From contig NZ_CP031320.1 of NCBI RefSeq assembly GCF_003355155.1, forward strand, positions 4,455,367-4,519,366: a DNA stretch of 64,000 nt, read 5' to 3'. Shown piece after piece: positions 32,281 through 41,086 of this stretch (position 1 is the stretch's first letter; each line of letters begins with the position of its first letter). The notes beneath the pieces were generated by a model, which did no database searches, was not told where the DNA came from, and was given only the letters and a program-made list of their open reading frames with translations. The position numbers and the translations under genes were made by a program. This stretch comes from Streptomyces armeniacus. Its GTDB lineage: Bacteria > Actinomycetota > Actinomycetes > Streptomycetales > Streptomycetaceae.

Positions 32281-32745
32281 GTGGCCTGGGAGCAGCAGTG
32301 GGCGCAGCTGGTGGAAGACGCCTCGCGCGACTCCGGCTTGAAGCTGGCCAGCGCCGGCGACGAGCCGGGTTGGGCATCGGCTCCGGGCGGCATGCGGTCT
32401 GACAAGAAGGCATGGAGCACGGCGGCGACAAATGTGGGCTCTCTCAAGAAGGGCATCGACAAAGGCCTGGGCGATCTCGCGGAGGGCCAGGCAGGGCTCG
32501 GTGAGGGGAGCGTCACTGGTGGTCAGACCCAGAGCGGTGCCGCGCAGAGGGAGTTGTACACGTCCTGGAAGCAGTACCTCGGCAAGGTGAGCGGACGGTG
32601 CGCCGTGCTCCAGGACCGGCTCGAGAAGGCCGGGAATGATCACTACAAGAACGACCAGGCGACCAAGCGAGCGTTCGACGGCCTGAACGATCGGTACGAG
32701 GACACCCCGGCCATCGGCGGCCAAGACGGGAGCCGGTGGCCGTGA
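32281..32745 (+). CDS. WXG-like helical protein, first gene of an esterase cassette
   Basis: The 154-residue protein starts at a GTG (32281) after GAGGGGGG. It opens MAWEQQWAQLVEDASR and is otherwise helical and soluble, without signal peptide. Length and pattern are reminiscent of WXG100/ESAT-6-like or structural helper proteins found before DUF1023 hydrolases in Streptomyces, but the exact W-x-G hairpin is not clear. The stop overlaps the next gene's start (GTGA), so it is co-translated with the hydrolase. Base composition over 32.3-35.0 kb is less GC-rich than neighbouring DNA, suggesting acquisition. Probable role: export or folding partner of the hydrolase (inference). Confidence 0.7.
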   Translation: MAWEQQWAQLVEDASRDSGLKLASAGDEPGWASAPGGMRSDKKAWSTAATNVGSLKKGIDKGLGDLAEGQAGLGEGSVTGGQTQSGAAQRELYTSWKQYLGKVSGRCAVLQDRLEKAGNDHYKNDQATKRAFDGLNDRYEDTPAIGGQDGSRWP

Positions 32746-34535
32746 ACTTCGCGACGCTCAAGAGCCTGAAGCCCGATGAATTCGAGAGCGCGGCCGACGG
32801 CTACAAGAAGGCCAGTGACATGGCCAGCTCTGCCAAGGACCGCGTCGAGCAGGAGTACGCCGCCAAGATGCAGGCTGCCCTGGAGGGTGAAGCCGTCGAG
32901 GCAGCAGCCGAACAGCTCCGCAAGTTAGGCAAGAACTTCCACTACGTACAGGTCGAATGCGGTCTGGCGAGTACGGCGCTCAACGGGCTCGCGTTCGACT
33001 TCCGAGCAGCGAAGAAGAAGCTTGACGCCGCCCTGGCGGACGTGAGCGCGGAGAAGTTCACAACGAACCCCGATGGCTCCGTCACTTACCCCGCCGCCGG
33101 CGAGAAGGTCGACGGCAGAACACCGGAAGGCGGCACGGTAACCGGCCGGGCGGCGAACGGCCATACAGGGAACCCGATCGATCCGGGCGGTGACGCCGAC
33201 GATGCGGCCAGCGCCATCGAGGACCAAGCGGCCCGCTTCGACCCCAACCCCAACCGCGGAAGGGCCCAGGGCTACGCCAACCGCATCGCCCAGGCCGTCA
33301 AGGAAGCCACCGACGCCGACGAGAAGTGGGCCCCGAAGCTGCGACGGCTCAAGGCTGACGACGACCTCGACGTCTCGCACGGGGACTGGGTCGATGCCAA
33401 CAAGGACATGCAAGGCGTCCGCAAAGGCGCGGAAGCCTACCTCGACAAGATCGAGGCCCCCCCGAAGGGTGGCACCCCGAAGGAGAACGCAGACTGGTGG
33501 CAGGGACTGTCAGCGGAGGACCAGGACGCCTACATCTCCATGCACCCCGCGAGCGTCGGCGCCATGGACGGCGTCCCGGCGGAGGTCCGGGACGAAGCGA
33601 ATCGTACGGTGCTTGCCGAAAAGCGAGCCGCATACCAGACAGAGCTGAATGCACTGCCGTCGGCACCCAAAGGGCCATGGCGATACCTGACGAGGGATCC
33701 ATTTCGTGAAAGACGAGGCGAACTGGAGGAGGCCCTGAAGGGTATGGACGCGATTCAGAAACGGTTTGACCGTACCGGGAGGAAGGGTCTCCCAGAGGCA
33801 TACCTTCTTGGCTTCGACCCCAAAGGCGCAGCGAACGGGAGAATCATTCTCGCCAGCGGTAACCCGGACACCGCTGACCATACGGCTACCTACGTCCCAG
33901 GCACCTACACGGACATCAAAACCATAGGTAAGGACATCGAACGCACGGACAACCTGTGGCAGGAAAGCACTCAGCATGCCCCCAACCAATCCACGTCTAC
34001 CATCATGTGGTTCGATTACGATGCTCCGGACAACCCTGTCACGGAATCACCCTCACGTAAGTACGCCGATGAAGGCGGCCCCGTCTTGAGGCAGTTCCTT
34101 GACGGCAACGAAGTAGCCCACCACGGAGCAACCGGCCACCCCTCCCACACCACGGTCATCGGACACAGCTACGGCAGTGTGGTGGTGGCGGATGCCGCCA
34201 TCGGAAAGCTGGGCGGCGATCCCTTGGCGGACGACATCATCGCGGCGGGCAGCCCCGGGATGAGGGTCAAGAACCCCGAGGGGCTTGGCGTTGACCGGGA
34301 CCACATGTGGGCCGCCGAGGCTGACGGGCCAGCCGATTGGGCAACTCGCCACTTCGGCCGATTCGTTCACGGCGGCGGTGTCCCGCCCCTCGTTCCTTCC
34401 GATTCAACATTCGGGGCAAATCAACTGGACTCCGACGCTGCGGGTCACGGTGGATACTGGGATCCGGAGTCGCGAATCCTATCGAGTCAAGCTGCTATTA
34501 TCGCCGGGAGATACGAGCGTGCAGAGCTTCAGTAA
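32742..34535 (+). CDS. alpha/beta hydrolase (DUF1023-like) with WXG/LXG-like N-terminus
   Basis: The 597-residue protein has a helical N-terminal domain (residues 1-105: LKSLKPDEFESAADGYKKA, AALEGEAVEAAAEQLRKLG) like type VII secretion-associated proteins, a long helical middle, and a C-terminal alpha/beta hydrolase. The hydrolase carries the nucleophile elbow VIGHSYGSVVVA and the likely catalytic His in GHGGYWDPES, so it is probably an active esterase or lipase. GTG at 32742 overlaps the previous stop; GTG at 32736 is an alternative. Codon 62 is TTA (32925-32927). It overlaps the lipoprotein gene by 17 bases. The N-terminus and neighbours suggest a secreted or surface-acting enzyme; target unknown. 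Confidence 0.8.
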   Translation: MNFATLKSLKPDEFESAADGYKKASDMASSAKDRVEQEYAAKMQAALEGEAVEAAAEQLRKLGKNFHYVQVECGLASTALNGLAFDFRAAKKKLDAALADVSAEKFTTNPDGSVTYPAAGEKVDGRTPEGGTVTGRAANGHTGNPIDPGGDADDAASAIEDQAARFDPNPNRGRAQGYANRIAQAVKEATDADEKWAPKLRRLKADDDLDVSHGDWVDANKDMQGVRKGAEAYLDKIEAPPKGGTPKENADWWQGLSAEDQDAYISMHPASVGAMDGVPAEVRDEANRTVLAEKRAAYQTELNALPSAPKGPWRYLTRDPFRERRGELEEALKGMDAIQKRFDRTGRKGLPEAYLLGFDPKGAANGRIILASGNPDTADHTATYVPGTYTDIKTIGKDIERTDNLWQESTQHAPNQSTSTIMWFDYDAPDNPVTESPSRKYADEGGPVLRQFLDGNEVAHHGATGHPSHTTVIGHSYGSVVVADAAIGKLGGDPLADDIIAAGSPGMRVKNPEGLGVDRDHMWAAEADGPADWATRHFGRFVHGGGVPPLVPSDSTFGANQLDSDAAGHGGYWDPESRILSSQAAIIAGRYERAELQ

Positions 34536-35046
34536 GATCCCATTCGCACTCACACTGTCCCTTACAATCGTCATCTTGATGGGGTGTTCGAAGAGCATGG
34601 ATTCCGAATCTCTCGAAGAACGATCGAAGACTAGCGCAGAAGACAAGACCGAAAGCATGTCGAGTCAGATCAGGGACATCATCAACGTCAAGGGAAAGAC
34701 CACGGAGTCCGGCGCGCTGGTCGACGGCTGGGCAGATTGCCCCGGCGGGGATGAAAGTTACCGGATGCGCCACGCGTGGAGCGTCTACGAAGCCCCGAAC
34801 ACCGAGTTGAGCGCGGGTATGCAACGCCTTCGCGAGGGACTCCCGGCACAGGGCTGGGAGATCGGCAAGGACGGCCCGGACAAGTCCCCCGCCAAGACTC
34901 CGGAGATCGTCGCCAAGCACGGCAAGACCGGGTTCTCCGTCAACATCAAGCTGATGCTGGAGGACAAGCAGTCGCCGCATACGTCACTCATCGCCGTAAC
35001 GGTCGTGTCTCCCTGCTACCGAGAGCCCGCGGGGCAAGACAGCTGA
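34519..35046 (+). CDS. lipoprotein, third gene of the esterase cassette
   Basis: The 175-residue protein starts at a GTG (34519) after GGGAG. It has a signal sequence with a lipobox (TIVILMGCSKS; lipidated Cys about residue 24), then a charged linker. A compact domain follows with WADCPGG and a second Cys in VVSPCYREP, which may form a disulfide. It overlaps the 3' end of the hydrolase gene, so the two are made together. It would be anchored on the outer face of the membrane. As a small lipoprotein next to a possibly exported enzyme, it could be an immunity protein, chaperone or substrate receptor; I cannot decide from sequence. Confidence 0.75.
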   Translation: MQSFSKIPFALTLSLTIVILMGCSKSMDSESLEERSKTSAEDKTESMSSQIRDIINVKGKTTESGALVDGWADCPGGDESYRMRHAWSVYEAPNTELSAGMQRLREGLPAQGWEIGKDGPDKSPAKTPEIVAKHGKTGFSVNIKLMLEDKQSPHTSLIAVTVVSPCYREPAGQDS

Positions 35047-35114
35047 CGGTGCGCCATCAACCGGATTTTGGATCCAGGATTGATTGTCCAGTCCCCCTCC
35101 GCTAGATTCCGGCC

Positions 35115-36314
35115 ATGGCCGAGGCATTGGGCGGGCTGCTCGTCGTCGACTTCAGCCGGGTGCTGGCCGGGCCGTACGCCACCATGTTGCTGGCCGACCT
35201 CGGCGCCGAGGTGATCAAGGTGGAGCGGCCCGGGGGCGGGGACGACACGCGGGCCTGGGGGCCGCCGTTCGCCGGGGGTGAGAGCACGTACTTCCTCGGG
35301 CTCAACCGCAACAAGCGCTCCGTCGCGCTCGATCTGGCCGACCCCGCCGACGCCGAGGTGGCCCGGACCCTCGCCGCCCGTGCCGATGTGGTCGTGGAGA
35401 ACTTCCGCACCGGCACCATGGAGCGGCTCGGACTCGGCTACGACGCGCTGCGCGCCGTAAACCCCCGGCTCGTCCACTGCTCGATCACCGGTTTCGGTGC
35501 GGACGGCGGCGCCGGTCTGCCCGGCTACGACCTGATCGTGCAGGCCGTCGGCGGGCTGATGAGCGTGACCGGGCCGGCCGGGGAGGGCGGTACGAAGGCC
35601 GGGGTCGCGCTCGTGGACGTGCTGACCGGGCTGCACGCCGCGTTCGGCGTGCTCGCCGCGCTGCGGCATCGCGACGCCACCGGTGAGGGCCAGCGCGTGG
35701 AGGTCTCGCTGCTGACGTCGCTGCTGTCCGGGCTGGTCAACCACTCCTCGGCGTACGTCGCGGCCGATGTCGTACCGGCGGCGATGGGCAACCGGCACCC
35801 GAGCATCGCCCCGTACGAGCTGTTCGACACGGCCGACCGGCCGCTGGTCATCGCGGCGGGCAACGACCGGCAGTTCGGCGCGCTCTGCGCCGCCGTCGGT
35901 CGGCCCGAGCTCGCGGCGGACAGCCGGTACGCCGCGAACGAGGGGCGGGTCGCGCACCGGGAGGAGCTCGTACGGGAGCTGAGCGCCGCGCTCGTACGGC
36001 ACGACGCCGACCGCTGGTTCGCCGAACTCACCGCCGCCGGCGTGCCCTGCGGCCCGGTCAACGACCTCGCGGACGCCTTCGGCCTGGCCGCGCGGCTCGG
36101 GCTGAACGCCGAGGTCAGCGTGGCGGATCCGCGCCGGGACGCGCCGGTGCGGCAGGTCGCGAACCCCGTACGGCTCAGCGCGACCCCGCCCGCGTACCGC
36201 AGCGCGCCGCCGCGGCTGGACGAGGACGGGCCCGGCGTACGGGAGTTGGCGGCGCGGTGGGCCGCGGAGGCGGCCCGCGATGGGCGTGAGGACGCCCGGG
36301 ACGAGGGCGCGTAG
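35115..36314 (+). CDS. CaiB/BaiF family III CoA transferase
   Basis: The 399-residue enzyme transfers CoA between acyl-CoA and carboxylic acid via an aspartyl-CoA thioester. Seen are VVDFSRVLAGPYATMLLADLG, EVIKVERPGGGDDTRAWGPP, LGLNRNKRSVALDL, VVVENFRTGTMERLG and the catalytic Asp in GLPGYDLIVQAVGG (about residue 137). The C-terminal segment AAGVPCGPVNDLAD is also typical. Length is normal. The start ATG at 35115 is preceded by only a weak Shine-Dalgarno site. It stands alone, followed by a terminator hairpin; the acyl substrate is unknown. Confidence 0.92.
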   Translation: MAEALGGLLVVDFSRVLAGPYATMLLADLGAEVIKVERPGGGDDTRAWGPPFAGGESTYFLGLNRNKRSVALDLADPADAEVARTLAARADVVVENFRTGTMERLGLGYDALRAVNPRLVHCSITGFGADGGAGLPGYDLIVQAVGGLMSVTGPAGEGGTKAGVALVDVLTGLHAAFGVLAALRHRDATGEGQRVEVSLLTSLLSGLVNHSSAYVAADVVPAAMGNRHPSIAPYELFDTADRPLVIAAGNDRQFGALCAAVGRPELAADSRYAANEGRVAHREELVRELSAALVRHDADRWFAELTAAGVPCGPVNDLADAFGLAARLGLNAEVSVADPRRDAPVRQVANPVRLSATPPAYRSAPPRLDEDGPGVRELAARWAAEAARDGREDARDEGA

Positions 36315-36325
36315 CGGGGAAATGG

Positions 36326-36361
36326 AAGGGGGCGGAGCCTCCGCACAAGGTCCGCCCCCTT
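36326..36361 (+). terminator. hairpin terminator after the CoA transferase
   Basis: An 11-bp perfect stem, AAGGGGGCGGA / TCCGCCCCCTT, with a 14-base loop, lies 11 bases after the stop. Confidence 0.8.
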
Positions 36362-36475
36362 CCCGGGATCCGGGGCCGCCCGCCCGGTGAGGGTCGAGGC
36401 ACGGCGGCCGGCCCCGGAAGCATCAGACGCGCGGCACGCGCCCCAGGTGCACGCGCCGAAGCCGAAAGCGCACGC

Positions 36476-39208
36476 TCACGCCCCCGCCGCCGCGCGCCCC
36501 GCCTCCAGCCGGGCGACGGGCACGCGGAACGGCGAGCACGACACGTAGTCCAGCCCCACCTCGTGGAAGAAGTGCACCGACTCCGGGTCGCCGCCGTGCT
36601 CCCCGCACACGCCCAGCTTGAGGTCGGGCCGCGTGGCGCGGCCGGCCTCCACGGCGTCGCGTACGAGCGCGCCGACGCCGTCCTTGTCGATGGTCTCGAA
36701 GGGCGACACCCCGAAGATGCCCTTCTCCAGGTACGCGGTGAAGAAGCTGGCCTCGACGTCGTCGCGCGAGAAGCCCCAGACGGTCTGCGTGAGGTCGTTG
36801 GTGCCGAACGAGAAGAAGTCCGCCGACTCGGCGATCTGCCCGGCGGTCAGCGCCGCGCGCGGCAGTTCGATCATCGTGCCGAGGGAGAGCTTCAGGTCGA
36901 CGCCGTACGTCTCCTCGATCTCCGCGATGACCTTCTCGGCGTCCTCCCGTACGATCTCCAGCTCCTGCACGGTGCCCACCAGCGGAATCATGATCTCCGC
37001 GCGCGGGTCGCCCTTGGCGGCCTTCCGTTCGGCGGCGGCCTCCGCGATGGCCCGTACCTGCATGGTGAACAGGCCGGGGATGACCAGTCCGAGCCGTACG
37101 CCGCGCAGGCCCAGCATCGGGTTCTGCTCGTGCAGCCGGTGTACGGCCTGGAGGAGGCGCAGGTCGTTCTCGTTGGCGTCCTTGCGGGACTCGGCGAGGG
37201 CGACCCGTACGGACAGTTCGGTGATGTCCGGCAGGAACTCGTGCAGCGGCGGGTCCAGCAGCCGTACGGTCACCGGCAGTCCGTCCATCGCCTCGAACAG
37301 CTCGACGAAGTCCCGCTTCTGCTGCGGTAGGAGACCGGCGAGGGCGGAGTCCCGTTCGCTGTCGGTGTCGGCGAGGATGAGCCGTTCGACCATCTCGCGC
37401 CGCTCGCCGAGGAACATGTGCTCGGTGCGGCACAGCCCGATGCCCTGCGCGCCGAAGCGCCGGGCGCGGGACGCGTCTTCGGCGTTGTCGGCGTTGGCGC
37501 GCACGCGCAGGCGCCGTACGCGGTCGGCGTACGCCATGACCCGGTGTACGGCCTTCACCAACTCGTCGGCGTCGTCCGCGCCCGCGTGCATGCGGCCCTC
37601 GAAGTACTCGACGACGGGGGACGGCACGACGGGCACCTCGCCGAGGTAGACCTTTCCGGAGGAGCCGTCGATGGACACGGTGTCGCCCTCCTCGACGACA
37701 GTGCCGCCCGGCGCGGTCATCCGCCGCCGCTTGGTGTCCACTTCGAGCTCCTCGGCGCCGCACACGCAGGTCTTGCCCATGCCGCGGGCGACGACGGCGG
37801 CGTGCGACGTCTTGCCGCCGCGGCTGGTGAGGATGCCCTCGGCGGCAAGCATGCCGTCGAGGTCGTCGGGGTTGGTCTCGCGGCGGATGAGGATGACCTG
37901 CTCGCCGGAACGGGACCACTTGATCGCCGTGTACGAGTCGAACACCGCCTTGCCGACCGCCGCGCCCGGCGACGCGGCGATGCCGGAGCCGATCCGCTCT
38001 ATGGCGGCGTCCGCGGCGAACCGCGGGAACATCAGCTGCGCGAGCTGCGCCCCGTTCACGCGCTGGAGCGCCTCGGCCTCGTCGATGAGGCCCTGGTCCA
38101 CCAGCTGCGTGGCGATACGGAAGGCCGCGGCGGCGGTCCGCTTCCCCACCCGGGTCTGGAGCATCCACAGCTTGCCGCGCTCGACGGTGAACTCGATGTC
38201 GCACAGGTCCTTGTAGTGCGTCTCGAGGGTTTCCATGATCTGCATCAGGGAGTCGTACGACGCCTTGTCCAGCTGCTCGAGGTCCGCGAGCGGCACGGTG
38301 TTGCGGATGCCGGCGACGACGTCCTCGCCCTGCGCGTTCTGCAGGTAGTCGCCGTACACGCCCTGGTGGCCGGAGGCGGGGTCGCGGGTGAAGGCGACGC
38401 CGGTGCCGGAGTCCGGGCCGAGGTTGCCGAAGACCATCGAGCAGATGTTGACGGCGGTGCCGAGGTCGTGCGGGATGCGCTCCTGGCGGCGGTAGAGGCG
38501 GGCGCGGTCGCCGTTCCACGAGTCGAAGACCGCGCGTACGGCGAGGTCCATCTGCTCGCGCGGGTCCTGCGGGAAGTCGCGGCCGGTCTCCTTGACCACG
38601 ATGCCCTTGAACCGCTCGACGAGCTGCTCCAGTTCGGGCGCTCCGAGGTCGACGTCGGTGGTGGCGCCCGTGACCTGTTTGACCTCCTCCAGCGCCTCCT
38701 CGAAGAGGTCGCCGTCCACGGCGAGGACGGTCTTGCCGAACATCTGGATGAGCCGCCGGTACGAGTCCCACGCGAAGCGCTCGTCGCCGGACTGCGCCGC
38801 GAGCCCGCGTACGGACTCGTCGGAGAGGCCGATGTTCAGGACGGTGTCCATCATGCCGGGCATGGAGAACTTGGCGCCGGAGCGTACGGAGACGAGGAGC
38901 GGGTCGTCGGCCTGGCCGAGCTTTTTGGCCATCTTCCGTTCGAGGGCGTCGAGATGGGTGCTGACCTCGTCGCGCAGCGCGGCGGGCTCGGTACCGGACT
39001 CCAGGTAGACCTTGCAGGCTTCGGTGGTGATGGTGAACCCGGGCGGCACCGGGAGACCGAGATTCGTCATCTCGGCGAGGTTGGCGCCTTTGCCGCCCAG
39101 AAGGTCCTTGAGATCCTTGTTGCCCTCTGTGAAGTCGTAGACGAACTTCTGGCGTTGTGTGTCCGCTGCGTTCGCTGCATTCGCTGCGTTATCTGCGTTA
39201 TCCGGCAC
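36476..39208 (-). CDS. ppdK: pyruvate, phosphate dikinase
   Basis: The 910-residue enzyme interconverts pyruvate, ATP and phosphate with PEP, AMP and pyrophosphate. Domains in order: the ATP-grasp half (KDLLGGKGANLAEMTNLG, PGMMDTVLNIGL, FGNLGPDSGTGVAFTRDP), the swivelling phosphohistidine domain (GGKTSHAAVVARGMGKTCV with catalytic His), and the PEP-binding barrel (GIGLCRTEHMF, LGLVIPGLF, FSFGTNDLTQ, GVCGEHGGDPESVHFF with catalytic Cys). The GTG start at 39208 follows GAGGAG; it adds a short N-terminal Asn/Ala repeat (NAANAANAADT) from a small DNA repeat. The gene is monocistronic, and a -35/-10 pair is visible upstream. Confidence 0.96.
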   Translation of the reverse strand: MPDNADNAANAANAADTQRQKFVYDFTEGNKDLKDLLGGKGANLAEMTNLGLPVPPGFTITTEACKVYLESGTEPAALRDEVSTHLDALERKMAKKLGQADDPLLVSVRSGAKFSMPGMMDTVLNIGLSDESVRGLAAQSGDERFAWDSYRRLIQMFGKTVLAVDGDLFEEALEEVKQVTGATTDVDLGAPELEQLVERFKGIVVKETGRDFPQDPREQMDLAVRAVFDSWNGDRARLYRRQERIPHDLGTAVNICSMVFGNLGPDSGTGVAFTRDPASGHQGVYGDYLQNAQGEDVVAGIRNTVPLADLEQLDKASYDSLMQIMETLETHYKDLCDIEFTVERGKLWMLQTRVGKRTAAAAFRIATQLVDQGLIDEAEALQRVNGAQLAQLMFPRFAADAAIERIGSGIAASPGAAVGKAVFDSYTAIKWSRSGEQVILIRRETNPDDLDGMLAAEGILTSRGGKTSHAAVVARGMGKTCVCGAEELEVDTKRRRMTAPGGTVVEEGDTVSIDGSSGKVYLGEVPVVPSPVVEYFEGRMHAGADDADELVKAVHRVMAYADRVRRLRVRANADNAEDASRARRFGAQGIGLCRTEHMFLGERREMVERLILADTDSERDSALAGLLPQQKRDFVELFEAMDGLPVTVRLLDPPLHEFLPDITELSVRVALAESRKDANENDLRLLQAVHRLHEQNPMLGLRGVRLGLVIPGLFTMQVRAIAEAAAERKAAKGDPRAEIMIPLVGTVQELEIVREDAEKVIAEIEETYGVDLKLSLGTMIELPRAALTAGQIAESADFFSFGTNDLTQTVWGFSRDDVEASFFTAYLEKGIFGVSPFETIDKDGVGALVRDAVEAGRATRPDLKLGVCGEHGGDPESVHFFHEVGLDYVSCSPFRVPVARLEAGRAAAGA

Positions 39209-39628
39209 GACGACTCGACTCCTCGTGGACGGGCTGCCCTGACGGCGGGGAGCGTACCCAGATCGAAGGCGTGGGAGTACGTCCATCGGCATGCCATGCG
39301 GGTGTAACCACCCGTCCGCCGAGAGATCAAAAGTGATCGTGGCGTACGGGCGCGGGCGGCGTCTGTTGATGTGCCGAAGGCAGGATTGCGGAGGGTAGTC
39401 GGCGCGGCCCCGGAACGCACGGAACGCGAGATTCCTCTTCAGTTCGCTAACCAAGGGACGGTAAACCCTCACCCCGCTCCTTGGAGATCTGGAGCTCCCA
39501 TTTGAGCGCTCATTTGAGCGCACCCCTGATCAGAGTGGCCAGAATCACGCGCTTCTGAGGCCTTCGTATCCCACGATGTGGACACACCTGGCACCCGGTG
39601 CCACTCCCCGAGGCCGTCGCAGCAGCGG
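39209..39628. other. intergenic region with ppdK promoter and a direct repeat
   Basis: On the minus strand TTGATC (39330-39325) and TACACC (39306-39301) with an 18-base spacer form a reasonable promoter for ppdK, about 93 bases before its start. At 39499-39521 there are two copies of CATTTGAGCGC separated by one base. No gene is seen in this 420-base interval. Confidence 0.5.
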
Positions 39629-40276
39629 CTACTCGAAGGCGGGCAGCAGCGTCTCGGCCACCGCCCCGGCCGGGGGCAGGAAGCGCTCGGCGTCGGGGCC
39701 GAGCAGGTGCCGGTGCAGGGCCCGTTGATGGGCGGCCCCGATCAGCAGCAGGGCGCCGGCGTCCGGATCGAGCGTGCCCCGCACCCGCCCGGCCGCGCGC
39801 CGCGCGCGCAGCAGCGCGGCGACGGGCCGCAGCGCCTGATGCGGGCCGACCGCGGCCTGGCGTGCCACGAGCAGTTCGCGCAGCTGGCTGTCGGACTGGA
39901 GGGCCCCGAGGATCGGCATGATGCGCACGTAGAACTGCTCCAGCCCGGACACCACCTCGGTGAGGTCCGCGAGCAGCGCGGCCCGCGGGTCGGTACGGGC
40001 CTCCGCGCCGTCGCCGTCGCCTTCGTCACCCGCCGGGCGAGGGCCCAGCACCTCGGCGACATCGGAGAAGACGGGCAGGTACTGCCCGACGACGGCCTGG
40101 AGGAGCCCGAGCCGGTCGCCGAAGTGGTAGAAGATGCTGGATTCCGCGACGCCGGCCCTGCGCGCGATCTCCTTGGTGGACAGCGCCAGCCCCGTGTCGC
40201 CCAGCACCTCCTGAGTGGCCTTGAGCACGGCTTCCCGCACCCCCGTCGACGGCCGCCCACGCCGCGCACTCGCCAC
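39629..40276 (-). CDS. TetR-family transcriptional regulator
   Basis: The 215-residue repressor-type protein has an N-terminal helix-turn-helix (LSTKEIARRAGVAESSIFYHFGDRLGLLQAVV, residues about 33-64) and a variable helical ligand-binding C-terminal domain. An acidic insert DEGDGDGAEA follows residue 87. The GTG start at 40276 follows GAAGGGAG. It is divergent from a SnoaL-like gene; the intergenic region holds palindromes that are probable operators for both promoters. The ligand is unknown but may be the substrate or product of the SnoaL-like enzyme. Confidence 0.92.
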   Translation of the reverse strand: MASARRGRPSTGVREAVLKATQEVLGDTGLALSTKEIARRAGVAESSIFYHFGDRLGLLQAVVGQYLPVFSDVAEVLGPRPAGDEGDGDGAEARTDPRAALLADLTEVVSGLEQFYVRIMPILGALQSDSQLRELLVARQAAVGPHQALRPVAALLRARRAAGRVRGTLDPDAGALLLIGAAHQRALHRHLLGPDAERFLPPAGAVAETLLPAFE

Positions 40277-40318
40277 GCGTGACTCCCTTCGCTCCGTACC
40301 GGCTTCCCGGACACTTCT

Positions 40319-40367
40319 TGAGTTATCACTCAGGAAGAAGTTAACTTACTGATGAATGACTCAGTAA
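40319..40367. promoter_or_regulatory. two palindromic operators between TetR and SnoaL genes
   Basis: The first is TGAGTTATCACTCA (40319-40332; 5-bp perfect arms). The second has arms TTACTGA (40346-40352) and TCAGTAA (40361-40367) around an 8-base centre. Both share TGA-G/C-T half-site elements and overlap the probable promoters, as expected for autoregulated TetR pairs. Confidence 0.7.
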
Positions 40368-40390
40368 TCGTGGTTCGGGGAGGGACGCTC

Positions 40391-40822
40391 ATGAGCACGG
40401 AAGCACGTACAGAAGCACGTACAGAAGCGCACAAGGACGCCATCCGGCGCCTCTACAAGGGACTTGAGGGCGGCGACGTCGATCTGGCCGACGAGCTGTT
40501 CACGGCGGACTTCGTCACCAGCGAGGGCCTGCACCAGAACGTCACCGGCCCGCAGGGCTTCAAGGACGCCATCCGCGGCGTGCACTCCGCCTACACCGAC
40601 CCGCGCTTCGAAATCCTCGACATGGTGGGCGAGGGCGACGAGGTCATGGTGCGCTGGCGCATGCGGGCCACGCACACCGGCGAACTGATGGGCGTGCCGG
40701 CCACGGGCAGGCAGGTGAGCACGGAGGCGTTCGCGCTGTTCCGCTTCACCGGCGACCGGATCAGCGAACGCCACGCGGTCGTCGACCGGTTGGGCCTGCT
40801 GCAGCAGGTACGGGCGGACTGA
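40391..40822 (+). CDS. SnoaL-like ester cyclase-family protein
   Basis: The 143-residue protein has the cone-shaped NTF2/SnoaL fold: AIRRLYKGLEGGDVDLADELFTADFV, GPQGFKDAIRGVHSAY, then strands EVMVRWRMRATHTGELMGVPATGR and FRFTGDRISERHAVVD. The usual catalytic Asp/His pattern of polyketide cyclases is only partly present, so the function may be general binding or isomerisation. Residues 4-12 are a TEAR repeat encoded by a 12-base tandem repeat. The ATG at 40391 follows GGGGAGGGA; the ATG at 40352 lies within the operator and is unlikely. Controlled, by position, by the divergent TetR protein. Confidence 0.88.
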   Translation: MSTEARTEARTEAHKDAIRRLYKGLEGGDVDLADELFTADFVTSEGLHQNVTGPQGFKDAIRGVHSAYTDPRFEILDMVGEGDEVMVRWRMRATHTGELMGVPATGRQVSTEAFALFRFTGDRISERHAVVDRLGLLQQVRAD

Positions 40823-40861
40823 CGGGCGCGCACGTACCCCTGCGGTGGGCAGCGCCCCGCC

Positions 40862-41086
40862 TCACGTCGCACGCTCCGCGTCGATGACGGCCAGGTCCTC
40901 GCGCAGCCAGTCCGGAGCGAACACCGACCGCGCCCGTACGCGGGCGCACGGCAGGCACGCCTTCCGGGACGGACCGCCGGGCCCGGAACCGCCCTGCGGC
41001 ATGGCGATGATGACCCGCTCACCGGCGTGCTCACGGCAGTCTGCGCACTCCCCGCCCGCCAACAGCAACTCGGACGCGGCGGTCAC
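40862..41086 (-). CDS. small Cys-rich protein in the XRE/flavoprotein module
   Basis: The 74-residue protein starts at a GTG (41086) overlapping the upstream stop as GTGA. It has two Cys pairs, GGECADCREH and ACLPCARVRAR, that could bind one zinc ion. It ends with a short helical tail. No family is recognised. Translational coupling to the DUF6415-like gene and position beside the XRE/flavoprotein pair indicate it belongs to that accessory module. Confidence 0.65.
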   Translation of the reverse strand: MTAASELLLAGGECADCREHAGERVIIAMPQGGSGPGGPSRKACLPCARVRARSVFAPDWLREDLAVIDAERAT

